44,817 bases of DNA, taken from contig JASFMY010000042.1 in the NCBI GenBank assembly GCA_050117315.1, positions 1 to 44,817 on the forward strand. The letters run 5' to 3'. The translations under genes and the position numbers were made by a program. Shown piece by piece: positions 17,374-27,657 of the stretch. The notes below the pieces were generated by a model. It was not told the DNA's origin and ran no database searches. It worked only from the letters and a program-made list of their open reading frames with translations. Each line of letters opens with the position of its first letter. Position 1 is the stretch's first letter. This stretch comes from JANQIV01 sp050117315. Lineage in GTDB: Bacteria; Bacteroidota; Ignavibacteria; Ignavibacteriales; Melioribacteraceae.

Positions 17374-20300
17374 TTATTGAATTGAAATATGAACGTCTAA
17401 CCCGGCTTCATTAGTAGTTGTCGGAGTTAATGTTGAAGTACCTTCAGGCTGCACCTGTGTTCTTGAGTAGAACAATGATAATGTTACTCTTGAGCTCATT
17501 ACATACCTAATTCTCGGTTCAATTGTTACTCTAGTTGTACCGTCCTGAGGAGTTCCGCCCTCATCAAAATTATCCATCTCAAAAACCACGACTGTGCTCT
17601 TCGAATTTGTATACGATAGTGAAACTTCAATATCATTCTTTAATGATACACCAAATAGCGGAAGTTCAAAACCTTTTTTAGAGTATGATGCGTTAAAGCT
17701 AATATCTCTTGATAAGGATTCCGTTATGTTTCTTGTAGTTACACCCAAAGAGTAATTGGTCCTGGTAGAATATTTAACCGAACCTGTAAGACTGCCTCCC
17801 CAAAGTTCTGCAAAAGTTAAATTCAGCCCAATTAAGGGTGAAAACGCATATGACACTTTCTGACTTTGAAGTTCTTTTATTCCATCGGTATCAATTTTCC
17901 AACCTTCGCTGTAAGTTGATTGATAAGCATGGGACAATGATGCCCTTTTCGCAATATTTTCAAGAAGCGGTAGTTTTTCCATTCCTCCCCATGTTATACT
18001 CCAATTAGGCCTAGGTATAAATTTCATAAAATCCGAGAGAAATGGGGTTTTACCTAATAAAGGAATAGATTCAAATCCTTCAACAAATGCTTTGTTTAAA
18101 TTTTCGTCTGGATTTTCCGCTGTCGGGTCATATAATTCCGCAACCTTTTTTATTCCCGCATTATTAAAAGGCAGAAAGAATACTTGCGGAAAACTTAAAA
18201 ACGACCTTTCAATTGTACCGGTTGCAGAAATAGTGGTAGTATCAGGCCGGTAAGGGTTATATGTTAGAGTATCTGATGTTGACAACGCTATAGTTTTGTT
18301 AACACCCCAGCCCACGTTCCAACTTAAATCAATTGAGGCTCCTTCCCATAGCGGACGTTGAGTTCTAAAATCAAGCTGGTTTTTTTGTACAAAACTATCA
18401 GAAAAATCTGCTCCCAAAGCACGCGGCCCGGCCTTGTTGTCTAAGCCCAACATATATGCTCTGTTGGGACCGTTTCGGTCATCTTGCCGGAACCCCCAAA
18501 AATTTAAGAATCCAGTACCCTCTCCCAATAAAGCAGCAGCAGTAGCAGTATTAGTTTGGCTAAAGTTTAAAGTTATTTGCTCGTAATCAAAAAACAGCCA
18601 CTTTGCAGCATTACGAAGAACACTCAGAGGGCCGCTAAATACTGATTCCCCATCTTCTTCTTCTTCCATAGCTAAAGTTGAATCCGGATTTGCTTCATCC
18701 CTTAATCTCTTATCAACATCTGTCTCCTCATTAGACTTCTTCCTTGTAGCCCTGTTTGTTCTTCTTCCTCCGCCTCTTTTTCCCTTTGAAGAACTACGTT
18801 CTGAAGATTTTGAGTCATCCTGGAAAAACGGAGCCATTAATGATTTTAATTTAAGATTCAAACTGGCACTTAACCTATTCGAATATCCTGCACTTCTTCC
18901 TACATCTTCCCGTTCAAAGTTATTGCTCCAGTTATATGTTACACCGTAACTTGCATTTATTCTTAGATATCTGTCAACCGACCAAATAGAAGGAAGGTTT
19001 GGATTCAGTTTTAGATCAACGTTTTGTTTGTAGCTGTACGGTTTTCCAAAGCCTTCACCTTTAAAGATATCATCCCAGATTTCATCTTCCGATCTGTCTA
19101 TTTCTATTTCTTCATCCCTCGTTTCATCAACTATAACGTCGGTTAAAACATGGTCCAAAGAATTGGAAATGGAGAGATTATAATTTAATGATGGGTTTAA
19201 AAATCCACCATCGGACAATATCCAATTAAAAGAACTGCTTCTAGTCGTTGTGAAGTCCCTAGATATACTCGGATCAGCTGTAGAAGTACGGCTCTGGGAA
19301 TAACTCCAGTTTCGCTTTGCAGTCATCCCGGCATTAAAACCTTGCGGTGTAAAATAAAATTTAACATCCTTGTAATCACCAAATAGGCTTATAAAATCTC
19401 CTATTAAAGGAATATCTACAGGCTTGAAATAATTGTCTTTCCCGAGATTTAAGGCATAACTGGCAGATGCATTCCATACCCAGCTTTTACGTTTCTCTAT
19501 TGTGGGACTTCTTCCACTTTTAGTATTATAATTAAAACCAAATGTTAGGCTGTTGATTATATCTTCAATGTACCATGCTTTTGAAGGAAGTTTCAGTTTA
19601 ATATTTTGCGCAGTCCATGTCTCGGAAAGAGATAAAGTATGAGTTTCCGTTTCATATTCATCCGCCAATCTCGAGGCTTCTTCCTCAGATAAATTGTCAT
19701 TCTCCATCAGGCTTTCTTTTAACTGTGCTTTTCCTTTTTCAACACTAATATCCGTACCCGGTTCATATAAAGGCTTTTGTATCGATTCCGTCCTGGAATA
19801 CTTTAGGTTCAGGTTGCTACCTGATAGGTTAAACGGGATCAGTTTCAGCAAATTAAAATTGACAGATAAACCGTATGATTGCTTATCTATCCTTGACCCA
19901 AACTGTTCTGAGAGCCCATGAAAGTAAGGATCAGTTTGACTCATATTAAAACTTACCGATAATAAATCGGCAAGCTGTAATGTGGATGAACCACTGAAAG
20001 CCCAACCTGGCGAATCATCGGCACCCAGTACTCTTAATTCGTTTATCCAGATTTCACCGGATACCTCTTCCCCTTTTTCGCCCTTATCACTGGGATTAAG
20101 TATACCGATTAAAAAGAATGAAATTTTTGTAAGAGTAGGGCTCCCTTTTACACCGTATGAATGTCCCGGTTTCCCAGAAACGGGCAAACTTAATTCAGTA
20201 GTAACACTATCCAAATTTTGTTTAAGTGCAGTAAGGTCGTCAAAAGTAATTTTAACTTCATTCCAATCTGGAGTTACCGGCTGCCGGTACTCGTAATAGT

Positions 20301-23300
20301 TAGACGGATCCGCACCAAACCTGAAATAAATTTCAGTAGCATAACTGGTTGTATCCTCATACCAGGATACCTGTCCCGGTAAATTGTTCAAATCACCATG
20401 AACAAAAAATTTCATTTCCGTGTAATCAAACACATCAAGAGACTGGTATAAGTATTTTACTGCTTCCCTGCTCTGTCCATCTTCAAGATTCGTTAAAACT
20501 AATTGGAGCGATTGTTCATTTTCATAAACTTCTGTATCTGTTACCGTTTCATCTCTTTCCTGTACTACTCCGGGCGGTTTTACATAATCAATATCATCTT
20601 CATAGTTGATTGTAGCAACAGTTAGAACCGTATCTTCATCAGTAATTGTACTATCATTCAAAACTTTTTGCCATTGATTACCAACGAGGTTAAACTCGGC
20701 AAATCTGAGATGAACTTCACTATCTACATCTTGAATCCAAAGCCTGATAGTTTCAACTACTGAAAATGACGGGTCTCCCTGAGTATAAACGTAATCTTTC
20801 AACGGTATCCGGAACAAGTACCATCCGGCATTATCGCCACCGCTCTTTATAAACTCGTTTGTTGCTTTATTTGTGTCTAAAGGAATTTCATACCTAAAAT
20901 AACTATTCAGTTTATCAAGGTAAAAATCGTTATCCAGATCTTCTGTATCGGGGAAGGTGCCCCCGGCATCTGTTAATGAGGCATTTCCTTGACCGCCGTT
21001 TAATTGCTCAAATGCATCCGGATCAGTTGTACTAAAACTTTGCAAATAGAAATCATCACCAGCTGGATCCGAATCGCTATTGTTATAAAGCCCGGATGCT
21101 CTTTCTTCGTCATTAGTCAGTCCGTCAATACCATTATCTTCACCGTCCTCTAACCTGTCATTTGAGTTTTCATCTTCACTATCCAGCACTTTATTAGGAA
21201 TTACATCTTCACTTATTTGACCAAGATCAATATACATTTTTGCACCGGGGGGAGCATCTGCATGCAACCAAAATTCAATAAAGTCAATATTCTCTTCAAC
21301 TAAATTATTGGCAGTAGATGAAAGCGGGGCCATCATTCCACCCCAATTCTGGCTATAATTTTCGCTTACACGGTTTCCCCTATTATAGGTACCCTTATCG
21401 TCCGGTCTAAACACAAAATCCAGCGCAGTAACTTGCTGGTCATCCCTTGAGGCTTGTTTTCTATCCGCATAAATATCCTCAATATAAACATTTGACGGAG
21501 AGATATTATACCAAAATGTTTTTGCTTTAAAGTCTAATTGCTCAAGGGACTCTAAATCTCCTATGTATCTCATATTGTCGGGAGGGCTTAAGTCCTTCCA
21601 CTGGGTATAATTAACACCGATAGATATTATTGTTTTAGCACCTTCAAAATCATCTACATAGGCAATACTTTGTCCTTCATCAGCAGGGATGGGACTTTTC
21701 TTTGTATTTGGGTCAGGATTCATATATGCAAATTCGCCCTGAAGGCTTAAAGAGGACATTGTATTAGTTGAAATAATATTGCTAAGTCCGTCTGTTATGA
21801 AAGGAAGCTCAACATTGGCGTCTAAATCTACTCCCATGATGGCATTGTTCAAAGGCTCTTCACCTATCCTTACTTTATCGCTCAGCGTCTCCTGATTCAA
21901 ACTCAAGTAAGAAAATCCAAGCTGAAAATCTTCGCTAAAATCAAATACGCCTCTTAATCCCAGTAAGGTTTTTGAAGCTAAAGAAAAAAGGTCGTTTGTT
22001 TCATATGTAATTTTTAAATCTGCCCCGGCAACTAAAGCATCATCAGCCCTAATCTGAACCTGCCCAATATTATAATCTACAGTATAATCGGTTCCTTCAC
22101 TTAACTCGTTTCCGGCTAAATAAACTTTTACCGAATTTTCAACTACATTAAATCCAATTGTATAAACAGAAGATACGGAGGCGGAGTATTCTCCTTGTAT
22201 TAAAAACCTGTCCTTAGACTGTTTCTGCTTTGCAAAAGTTTTTGTAGTATCGTAAATATCAGTGTATTGAAGCGAATCAGGAAGCTCATCAGGCAGGTCT
22301 CTTCCAAAAGGTTCCAGAACAGGGAAGATAATTTCACCGGTACTTGGTAAAATAGTTCTCGGGGCACTATAATCAAACTCCCCATCCGGTTGAGAACTGG
22401 TCCCGCTTTGGTCTGATAGGTCTAAGCCAAATACTTCAAGAAGTTTATTTCCCTCGAAATCATTAACGGCTTCCTGGCCGGGCTCCTCGTAAAGAATATC
22501 TAAAGCAAAACCTTCTTCATCAACTTCAAGACCGCCAATGGGATATATATTTTTTAACTGCAACTTCCAGGCTGTTTCAAATTGCGGTTGCAAATTACTC
22601 GGTTTTATTAATTTCAAAACAATTGTACCGGAAGTATCTGTTTGATTAAATTCTCCGTAATATAAATCATCATCATCTGATTCAGTTGATGTACCTTCTA
22701 TTCTATAGGCAACGGCTATTGCATCATCATCGTTTATCTGTGTTTTGAAAGATATAAACCCGGTATATTTGTTATAATCAGCCAGAATGTAATCAACACC
22801 TTCTTCCAACCTAACGAACCTGGCACCTATTTCATTCATACCCGACTCATTTTCAATTTCATCACTTTTATAGCTCTCTAAGTAAGGTCCTTCTTCATTT
22901 AACGGCGGTAAATCAATAAAAGCGTTACCTTTTCTTTCGTTCTCTAAGTTAATACTCCCTGTAGTAGTCTTCCATACTTCAATTTCTTTGATGTGGTAAT
23001 ATCTCTGATCCGTTGTCACAACCGGAACTGAATTTCCAAAATAATTGTTAAATATGTTTAATTCTCTATTTGCATAAATCGTATCAACAAAATAATGAGT
23101 AGTAGAATATTCATAGGCATGCAGTTCGAACTCATTGGTTGAACTACCGCTGGTTATTGATACTTCTTCGGTTTCACCTTTCTTCTGGGAAGCTAAAGCA
23201 GTCAAACTAAGAGGGCCCAGCTGCATATTCGCTTTAATCCCGAATAGAGCCTCGCTGCCACCTACCAGCGATGTTGTTTGCAAAGATACGTTACCGGCTT

Positions 23301-24081
23301 CAATTGATTGTATTATTTCATCTTCATACCCGGTATATTTTATCTTAAGCTGGTTTTCGTATTCAAAATCTCTTTCGGTATTCCAGTCCGCACTTATTGT
23401 AAGTTTGTCGCCAATGGTACCGTTAACATTTATTTGAACCTGCTGTTCAAAGTCCGGCTCATTAGTGGTATTGCCCAAACTCGAAGTGGTTATACCTTCT
23501 GTAGTTTCGCTTCGCCATGCGCCGTGAATATCAACAGCACCGCTTATTTTTAAACTGATTTTAGGCGGGCCAAAAATACTTAGGAAGGATGTACTAGGTA
23601 AAGGTATTTCAATATTTGTAATATCGGTAATAAATTGGCCTAAATCATCTTCACCTTCTTTCCTTTCATACTTACGAGCAAGAGCTTCCCAGGATTTTCT
23701 TTTTTTAGCAGCTAATTTAAGCTTCATGTATTCTTCCAACGGAATTGTCAGATAAGGTTTTAGCCTTTTCTGGCCTACCATTTCCCGGATAATAACATAT
23801 TGCCCTGTTGAGTCTAATTCAACAACCCTACGAATTATTCTACTGTCTGAAGCAAAAAAACCGGATTGTTTTTTTTCCCTAAATGTAAGATACGGATAAT
23901 CTTTTCTATAGTATTTAAAATACCTTAAACGTGCTGTGGAATCTAATGCCATTGAATCAATTTTTGTAGTATCGACAGCAAGCAGACTGTCTTGCGTATT
24001 CAACACACCTATAGAATCGGCGAGTAGAGAATCTGTCTGTAAAGAATCATTAGGAAATAATTGGGTAAGATTTTCCGCCAT
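17374..24081 (-). CDS. sprA: Type IX secretion translocon protein SprA (Sov)
   Basis: A giant outer-membrane protein of 2235 residues from the first ATG, consistent with SprA/Sov, the 36-stranded barrel through which type IX cargo leaves the cell. Recognisable features are the size, the leading TLSADWNTERDFEYENQLKIKYTGYEDEI-like segment of the N-terminal region (about residues 230-260), repeated extracellular beta domains (ISIGVNYTQWKDLSPP, LWIQDVDSEVHLRFAEF), and a long barrel of alternating strands to the C-terminus. A lysine/arginine-rich patch (KGKRGGGRRTNRATRKK) interrupts the barrel part. The ATG at 24081 gives no signal peptide; the frame stays open upstream to 24279 and encodes one, but without ATG, GTG or TTG (see finding). 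porX follows 17 bp downstream. Confidence 0.92.
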   Translation of the reverse strand: MAENLTQLFPNDSLQTDSLLADSIGVLNTQDSLLAVDTTKIDSMALDSTARLRYFKYYRKDYPYLTFREKKQSGFFASDSRIIRRVVELDSTGQYVIIREMVGQKRLKPYLTIPLEEYMKLKLAAKKRKSWEALARKYERKEGEDDLGQFITDITNIEIPLPSTSFLSIFGPPKISLKISGAVDIHGAWRSETTEGITTSSLGNTTNEPDFEQQVQINVNGTIGDKLTISADWNTERDFEYENQLKIKYTGYEDEIIQSIEAGNVSLQTTSLVGGSEALFGIKANMQLGPLSLTALASQKKGETEEVSITSGSSTNEFELHAYEYSTTHYFVDTIYANRELNIFNNYFGNSVPVVTTDQRYYHIKEIEVWKTTTGSINLENERKGNAFIDLPPLNEEGPYLESYKSDEIENESGMNEIGARFVRLEEGVDYILADYNKYTGFISFKTQINDDDAIAVAYRIEGTSTESDDDDLYYGEFNQTDTSGTIVLKLIKPSNLQPQFETAWKLQLKNIYPIGGLEVDEEGFALDILYEEPGQEAVNDFEGNKLLEVFGLDLSDQSGTSSQPDGEFDYSAPRTILPSTGEIIFPVLEPFGRDLPDELPDSLQYTDIYDTTKTFAKQKQSKDRFLIQGEYSASVSSVYTIGFNVVENSVKVYLAGNELSEGTDYTVDYNIGQVQIRADDALVAGADLKITYETNDLFSLASKTLLGLRGVFDFSEDFQLGFSYLSLNQETLSDKVRIGEEPLNNAIMGVDLDANVELPFITDGLSNIISTNTMSSLSLQGEFAYMNPDPNTKKSPIPADEGQSIAYVDDFEGAKTIISIGVNYTQWKDLSPPDNMRYIGDLESLEQLDFKAKTFWYNISPSNVYIEDIYADRKQASRDDQQVTALDFVFRPDDKGTYNRGNRVSENYSQNWGGMMAPLSSTANNLVEENIDFIEFWLHADAPPGAKMYIDLGQISEDVIPNKVLDSEDENSNDRLEDGEDNGIDGLTNDEERASGLYNNSDSDPAGDDFYLQSFSTTDPDAFEQLNGGQGNASLTDAGGTFPDTEDLDNDFYLDKLNSYFRYEIPLDTNKATNEFIKSGGDNAGWYLFRIPLKDYVYTQGDPSFSVVETIRLWIQDVDSEVHLRFAEFNLVGNQWQKVLNDSTITDEDTVLTVATINYEDDIDYVKPPGVVQERDETVTDTEVYENEQSLQLVLTNLEDGQSREAVKYLYQSLDVFDYTEMKFFVHGDLNNLPGQVSWYEDTTSYATEIYFRFGADPSNYYEYRQPVTPDWNEVKITFDDLTALKQNLDSVTTELSLPVSGKPGHSYGVKGSPTLTKISFFLIGILNPSDKGEKGEEVSGEIWINELRVLGADDSPGWAFSGSSTLQLADLLSVSFNMSQTDPYFHGLSEQFGSRIDKQSYGLSVNFNLLKLIPFNLSGSNLNLKYSRTESIQKPLYEPGTDISVEKGKAQLKESLMENDNLSEEEASRLADEYETETHTLSLSETWTAQNIKLKLPSKAWYIEDIINSLTFGFNYNTKSGRSPTIEKRKSWVWNASASYALNLGKDNYFKPVDIPLIGDFISLFGDYKDVKFYFTPQGFNAGMTAKRNWSYSQSRTSTADPSISRDFTTTRSSSFNWILSDGGFLNPSLNYNLSISNSLDHVLTDVIVDETRDEEIEIDRSEDEIWDDIFKGEGFGKPYSYKQNVDLKLNPNLPSIWSVDRYLRINASYGVTYNWSNNFEREDVGRSAGYSNRLSASLNLKLKSLMAPFFQDDSKSSERSSSKGKRGGGRRTNRATRKKSNEETDVDKRLRDEANPDSTLAMEEEEDGESVFSGPLSVLRNAAKWLFFDYEQITLNFSQTNTATAAALLGEGTGFLNFWGFRQDDRNGPNRAYMLGLDNKAGPRALGADFSDSFVQKNQLDFRTQRPLWEGASIDLSWNVGWGVNKTIALSTSDTLTYNPYRPDTTTISATGTIERSFLSFPQVFFLPFNNAGIKKVAELYDPTAENPDENLNKAFVEGFESIPLLGKTPFLSDFMKFIPRPNWSITWGGMEKLPLLENIAKRASLSHAYQSTYSEGWKIDTDGIKELQSQKVSYAFSPLIGLNLTFAELWGGSLTGSVKYSTRTNYSLGVTTRNITESLSRDISFNASYSKKGFELPLFGVSLKNDIEVSLSYTNSKSTVVVFEMDNFDEGGTPQDGTTRVTIEPRIRYVMSSRVTLSLFYSRTQVQPEGTSTLTPTTTNEAGLDVHISIQ

Positions 24082-24393
24082 TAAATCGCTATCAAGAATA
24101 CCATCCTGAGAATCGACTTGGATTTGGTGGTCAAATGCATTATCTAAATAAGTAAATCCACCTATTAAAAATACTAATCCAACAAAAAAGGGAAACGAAA
24201 ACGATTTGATCCCCTTATTCTTAAGATATTTTGATGTGTTGAAAATAAGAATACCTATATTGTAAACAATAGTAAAAAATTATTCTATAGGTTTACTCCG
24301 TCAATTTTTCGACCGTGAAAATTATTTAATTAAAGTTATAATTTCAATAAATAATTGGATAGGAATCTTTTTTTGACCATAATAATTTATTTA
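24082..24393. other. Spacer containing the SprA signal-sequence region
   Basis: The part from 24082 to about 24210 continues the sprA frame and encodes KSFSFPFFVGLVFLIGGFTYL, a signal-peptide-like helix, then a hydrophilic stretch to the annotated ATG. An in-frame stop at 24280-24282 closes the frame upstream. The remaining 24280-24393 is AT-rich and shows no gene; it probably carries the promoter or leader for sprA. Confidence 0.6.
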
Positions 24394-25083
24394 TTATATA
24401 ATATCGTTTAGATGAGTTTTTTCTTCCAAAGTATCAACAAGTTCATTCTCGTGTACAATCACTGCACTTAATTTGTTTCCAACACAAGCACCTGTATCAA
24501 TATAAACTGCATTTGATTCTTCAACAAGTGTAATATCTTTTTGCTTTGTGTGTCCAACTACCTGCATCTTTCCTAAATTCAGTAAGTCGTTTCTTGTCCA
24601 GAGAACCCCCCTATCATCTCTATAATCATTATTAATATAATTATATATGACACTTAGGTCGTCCCTAAAATCAAAGGGAAGAACTCCTAAATAAGATTCA
24701 GAAATACCTGCGTGCGAGATAAAGCAGTCTTCAAAATTATAAAACAACGGAGAATTTTTTATAACTTCTATATGTTCAAAAACTTCGTCTTCATGATTTT
24801 CATATGATTCCAACGTGGCTTCATTACCGTTAAAGGCCCATGACCTCGCAAAAATACTCGTAGGATCTTTAAAGAAATGGTAAAACATATAGTCATGATT
24901 CCCAGGAGTGAAATTTAATTTTTCATCAATAAAAAATTTAACTACTTCAAAACTGTTGTTACCCCTATCAACTAAATCGCCCACCGAATAAATAGGGATT
25001 GAATTATATTTGCTTCTTATTTTGTTGTATAATTCCACGAGTGTATAGTAACAACCGTGTATATCTCCAATAACAGCTACCAT
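24394..25083 (-). CDS. Calcineurin-like metallophosphatase (PPP family)
   Basis: A 229-residue phosphatase with every signature of the PPP family: GDIHGC at the N-terminus, GDLVDRGNNS, GNHDYM, a later metal-binding SHAG (CFISHAGISES) and VVGHTKQKD. These coordinate the two catalytic metals. Relatives include bacterial Ser/Thr protein phosphatases and symmetrical diadenosine tetraphosphatase (ApaH); the sequence alone does not choose between them. It starts 9 bp after the stop of the CoA-transferase gene, so it is probably in the same transcript. Confidence 0.88.
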   Translation of the reverse strand: MVAVIGDIHGCYYTLVELYNKIRSKYNSIPIYSVGDLVDRGNNSFEVVKFFIDEKLNFTPGNHDYMFYHFFKDPTSIFARSWAFNGNEATLESYENHEDEVFEHIEVIKNSPLFYNFEDCFISHAGISESYLGVLPFDFRDDLSVIYNYINNDYRDDRGVLWTRNDLLNLGKMQVVGHTKQKDITLVEESNAVYIDTGACVGNKLSAVIVHENELVDTLEEKTHLNDII

Positions 25084-25092
25084 AACTTTCTA

Positions 25093-26445
25093 CTAAATGT
25101 GATAAATTTCTTTTGCAAATGTAGTTAATTCTTCTTTAAAATTAGGGTGAGAAATTTCTATCAATGCTCTTGCTCTTTCCTGGATAGTTTTCCCGTGTAA
25201 ATAAGCAACACCATATTCTGTAGCAACATAATGAACATCTCCCCGTGAAGTTACTACACCTGCACCCGGTTTTAGAGTAGGAACTATCCTGGTTATTTTA
25301 CCGTCCTTGGTTACCGAAGGTAATGCGATGATAGGTTTGCCTCCTTCTGAGTGACCAGCACCGCGAACAAAATCTACCTGCCCGCCAATACCGCTGTACA
25401 ACTTTGTGCCTATTGAATCCGAACAAACCTGGCCAGTTAAATCAACTTCAATAGCTGAGTTTATCGCAACCATTTTATTATTTCTTGCAATAACAAACGG
25501 GTCGTTAACATATTCTTGAGGATGAAATTCAATTATAGGGTTGTTGTCAATAAAATCAAACGATCTTTGAGTACCCAAAACAAATCCGGCTATAATCTTT
25601 CCCTGGTGCAGGGTTTTCATTTCACCGTTTACAACTCCTTCCAAAACAAGATCAATTAAACCGTCTGAAAACATTTCCGTGTGGATGCCTAAATCGTTTT
25701 TATCATATAAATATTTCAATACTGCATCGGGAATAGCTCCAATACCCATCTGAAGCGTCGCTCCGTCTTCAATTAAACCGGCAACGTGTTTTCCTATGTT
25801 ATCATAAACCAGTAGAGTTGCCTGTGAAGCATTAGGATCAATCTGGGGCAGTTCCATAAGATTTTCTTCATGTTCAACTATATAATCAATTTTATTAATA
25901 TTAATAAAACTATTACCCAAACCTCTCGGCATTTTCGGGTTTACTTGAGCTATTACCACTTTAGCCTTTTCCGCAGGAGTTTTTATATTGCCGACATCAA
26001 TACCGTAGCTGCAAAAACCATGTTCATCAGGCTGAGAAACATGAATTAAAGCAACGTCTGCTTCTATAAAACCCCTTTTAAAAAGCAGTGTTACTTCTGA
26101 AAGAAATATAGGAATGAACTCTGCTCTTCCCTCATTTATTGCTTTACGGACGTTTCCTCCAATGAAAAAAGCCTTATGCTTAAAATGTTTTTCCATTCCG
26201 GGCTTAGTATAAGGCAAATCACCAACAACTAAAATATGATATATACTTACGCCTTCTAACTCGTCTTTTCTGTCAACCATTTTTCTAATTAATTCCAAAG
26301 GTGCAGCACATCCGGGCTGAACAATTATGTTGTCTCCGGATTTTATAACCTTAATTGCATCTTCAGCACTAATAACTTTCGATTTATATTTGGATACCCA
26401 CGCTGCGTTTACAGGGGTTCCAATTTTTGTATCTTCTACTGTCAT
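25093..26445 (-). CDS. Acetyl-CoA hydrolase/transferase family (4-hydroxybutyrate CoA-transferase-like)
   Basis: A 450-residue family I CoA-transferase. Motifs: VIKSGDNIIVQPGCAAPLELIRKM at the N-terminus, LQMGIGAIPDAVLKYL, the IHTEMFSDGLIDL segment with the likely catalytic glutamate that forms the glutamyl-CoA thioester, GIGGQVDFVRGA, and YVATEYGVAYLHGKTIQERARALIEI near the end. These match the 4-hydroxybutyrate/butyryl-CoA:acetate transferase branch. It moves CoA between acyl groups, for example releasing acetate in fermentation. It lies 15 bp after the alanine dehydrogenase-like gene. Exact substrate is unknown. Confidence 0.88.
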   Translation of the reverse strand: MTVEDTKIGTPVNAAWVSKYKSKVISAEDAIKVIKSGDNIIVQPGCAAPLELIRKMVDRKDELEGVSIYHILVVGDLPYTKPGMEKHFKHKAFFIGGNVRKAINEGRAEFIPIFLSEVTLLFKRGFIEADVALIHVSQPDEHGFCSYGIDVGNIKTPAEKAKVVIAQVNPKMPRGLGNSFININKIDYIVEHEENLMELPQIDPNASQATLLVYDNIGKHVAGLIEDGATLQMGIGAIPDAVLKYLYDKNDLGIHTEMFSDGLIDLVLEGVVNGEMKTLHQGKIIAGFVLGTQRSFDFIDNNPIIEFHPQEYVNDPFVIARNNKMVAINSAIEVDLTGQVCSDSIGTKLYSGIGGQVDFVRGAGHSEGGKPIIALPSVTKDGKITRIVPTLKPGAGVVTSRGDVHYVATEYGVAYLHGKTIQERARALIEISHPNFKEELTTFAKEIYHI

Positions 26446-26460
26446 CTTTTCATCCCATCA

Positions 26461-27582
26461 TTAATTTGTTGGAAAAATACGTAATCTCCGGTATTCCAAA
26501 TTAAAGGTTTCAGCCAAGGTTTCGTTTGAACAAAAGCCATTATAAGTACAAACTCCCTGGGATAATCCTTCGTCCCCTAACAACGCATTTGATAATCCAT
26601 TATCGGCAATATTTAAAATATATTCAATCGAAGCATTTGTTAAACTGTAACTTGCTGTTCTCGGGACCATAGCAGGCATATTCGGGACACAATAATGAAT
26701 AATATTGTGATCGAAAAATATCGGTTCAGACAGCGTTGTGGGCCTGCTTGTTTCAACACAACCTCCCTGGTCAATGGCGACATCAACTATTACAGCACCT
26801 TTTTTCATTGACTTAACCATCTCAGTAGTTACCAGATGCGGAGTCTTTTCAGCTTTTATCTGAATAGCACATATTAAAACGTCTGCAAACTTTACTCCCC
26901 TTGCAATAGTGTAGGAGTTAGCGGCAGCAGTAATTACATTCTTTGAAATAAAATTCTCAATTCTTTGCAACCTCCTTAAGTCTCTGTCTAGAACAATTAC
27001 ATGGGCTCCTCTCCCGAAAGCGGCCCTGACAGCATTAAATCCCACGACGCCTGCTCCTAAAATTACAACAGCAGCCGGGGCAACACCAGTTAAGCCTCCC
27101 ATTAGTACACCTCTGCTCTCATCATATTCACTGGATAAGTATCTTTCGCCAACCTGGACAGCCAACTGACCAGCAATCTCACTCATTGATTGAAGAACAG
27201 GCAACTGCTCGTTTTTTTCGATCAACTCATAGCTTATTGCAGTAACCTTTTTCTTAAGTAAAGTATCAATTATATTTTTATTACTGATTGCAAGACGCAA
27301 AAAAGAAAAAACTATTTGATCTTCCTGTATTAATTCAATTTCATTTTCTGTTAACGGTGCTATCTTTGCAATAAGTTCCGATCTCTGATAAACTTCATCA
27401 GGAGTATATACGAGCGTAGCACCTACTTTTAAATATTCTTCATCTGAAAAATGACTACCTACTCCTGCACCGCTTTGAAAAAACACACTGTGACCCGATT
27501 TTACCAATGCATCAACTCCGGCAGGAGCCATAGCTACTCTTTTTTCTTCGAGAATTGTCTCAGTTGGTATTCCTATTCTCAT
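26461..27582 (-). CDS. Alanine dehydrogenase-like protein with substituted active-site residues
   Basis: A 373-residue protein with alanine dehydrogenase length and order: MRIGIPTETILEEKRVAMAPAG with the substrate arginine, GVLMGGLTGVAPAAVVILGAGVVGFNAVRAAFGRGA (NAD site), VDVAIDQGGCVETSRPTT with the conserved aspartate, and YCVPNMPAMVPRTASYSLTNA. The two N-domain residues that bind and protonate pyruvate in well-studied enzymes (Lys in KVKEP, His in FLHLA) appear here as KIAP and FLRLA, so the histidine is Arg. This is probably a divergent branch with altered or unknown activity. It forms an apparent operon with an upstream 2-hydroxyacid dehydrogenase and the downstream CoA-transferase. Confidence 0.85.
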   Translation of the reverse strand: MRIGIPTETILEEKRVAMAPAGVDALVKSGHSVFFQSGAGVGSHFSDEEYLKVGATLVYTPDEVYQRSELIAKIAPLTENEIELIQEDQIVFSFLRLAISNKNIIDTLLKKKVTAISYELIEKNEQLPVLQSMSEIAGQLAVQVGERYLSSEYDESRGVLMGGLTGVAPAAVVILGAGVVGFNAVRAAFGRGAHVIVLDRDLRRLQRIENFISKNVITAAANSYTIARGVKFADVLICAIQIKAEKTPHLVTTEMVKSMKKGAVIVDVAIDQGGCVETSRPTTLSEPIFFDHNIIHYCVPNMPAMVPRTASYSLTNASIEYILNIADNGLSNALLGDEGLSQGVCTYNGFCSNETLAETFNLEYRRLRIFPTN

Positions 27583-27657
27583 TTCATGAATCTCAATTAA
27601 TATAAAGATAAAAAATACTTAATAATCTTTTTAGATACAATTTTTATTATTCACACA

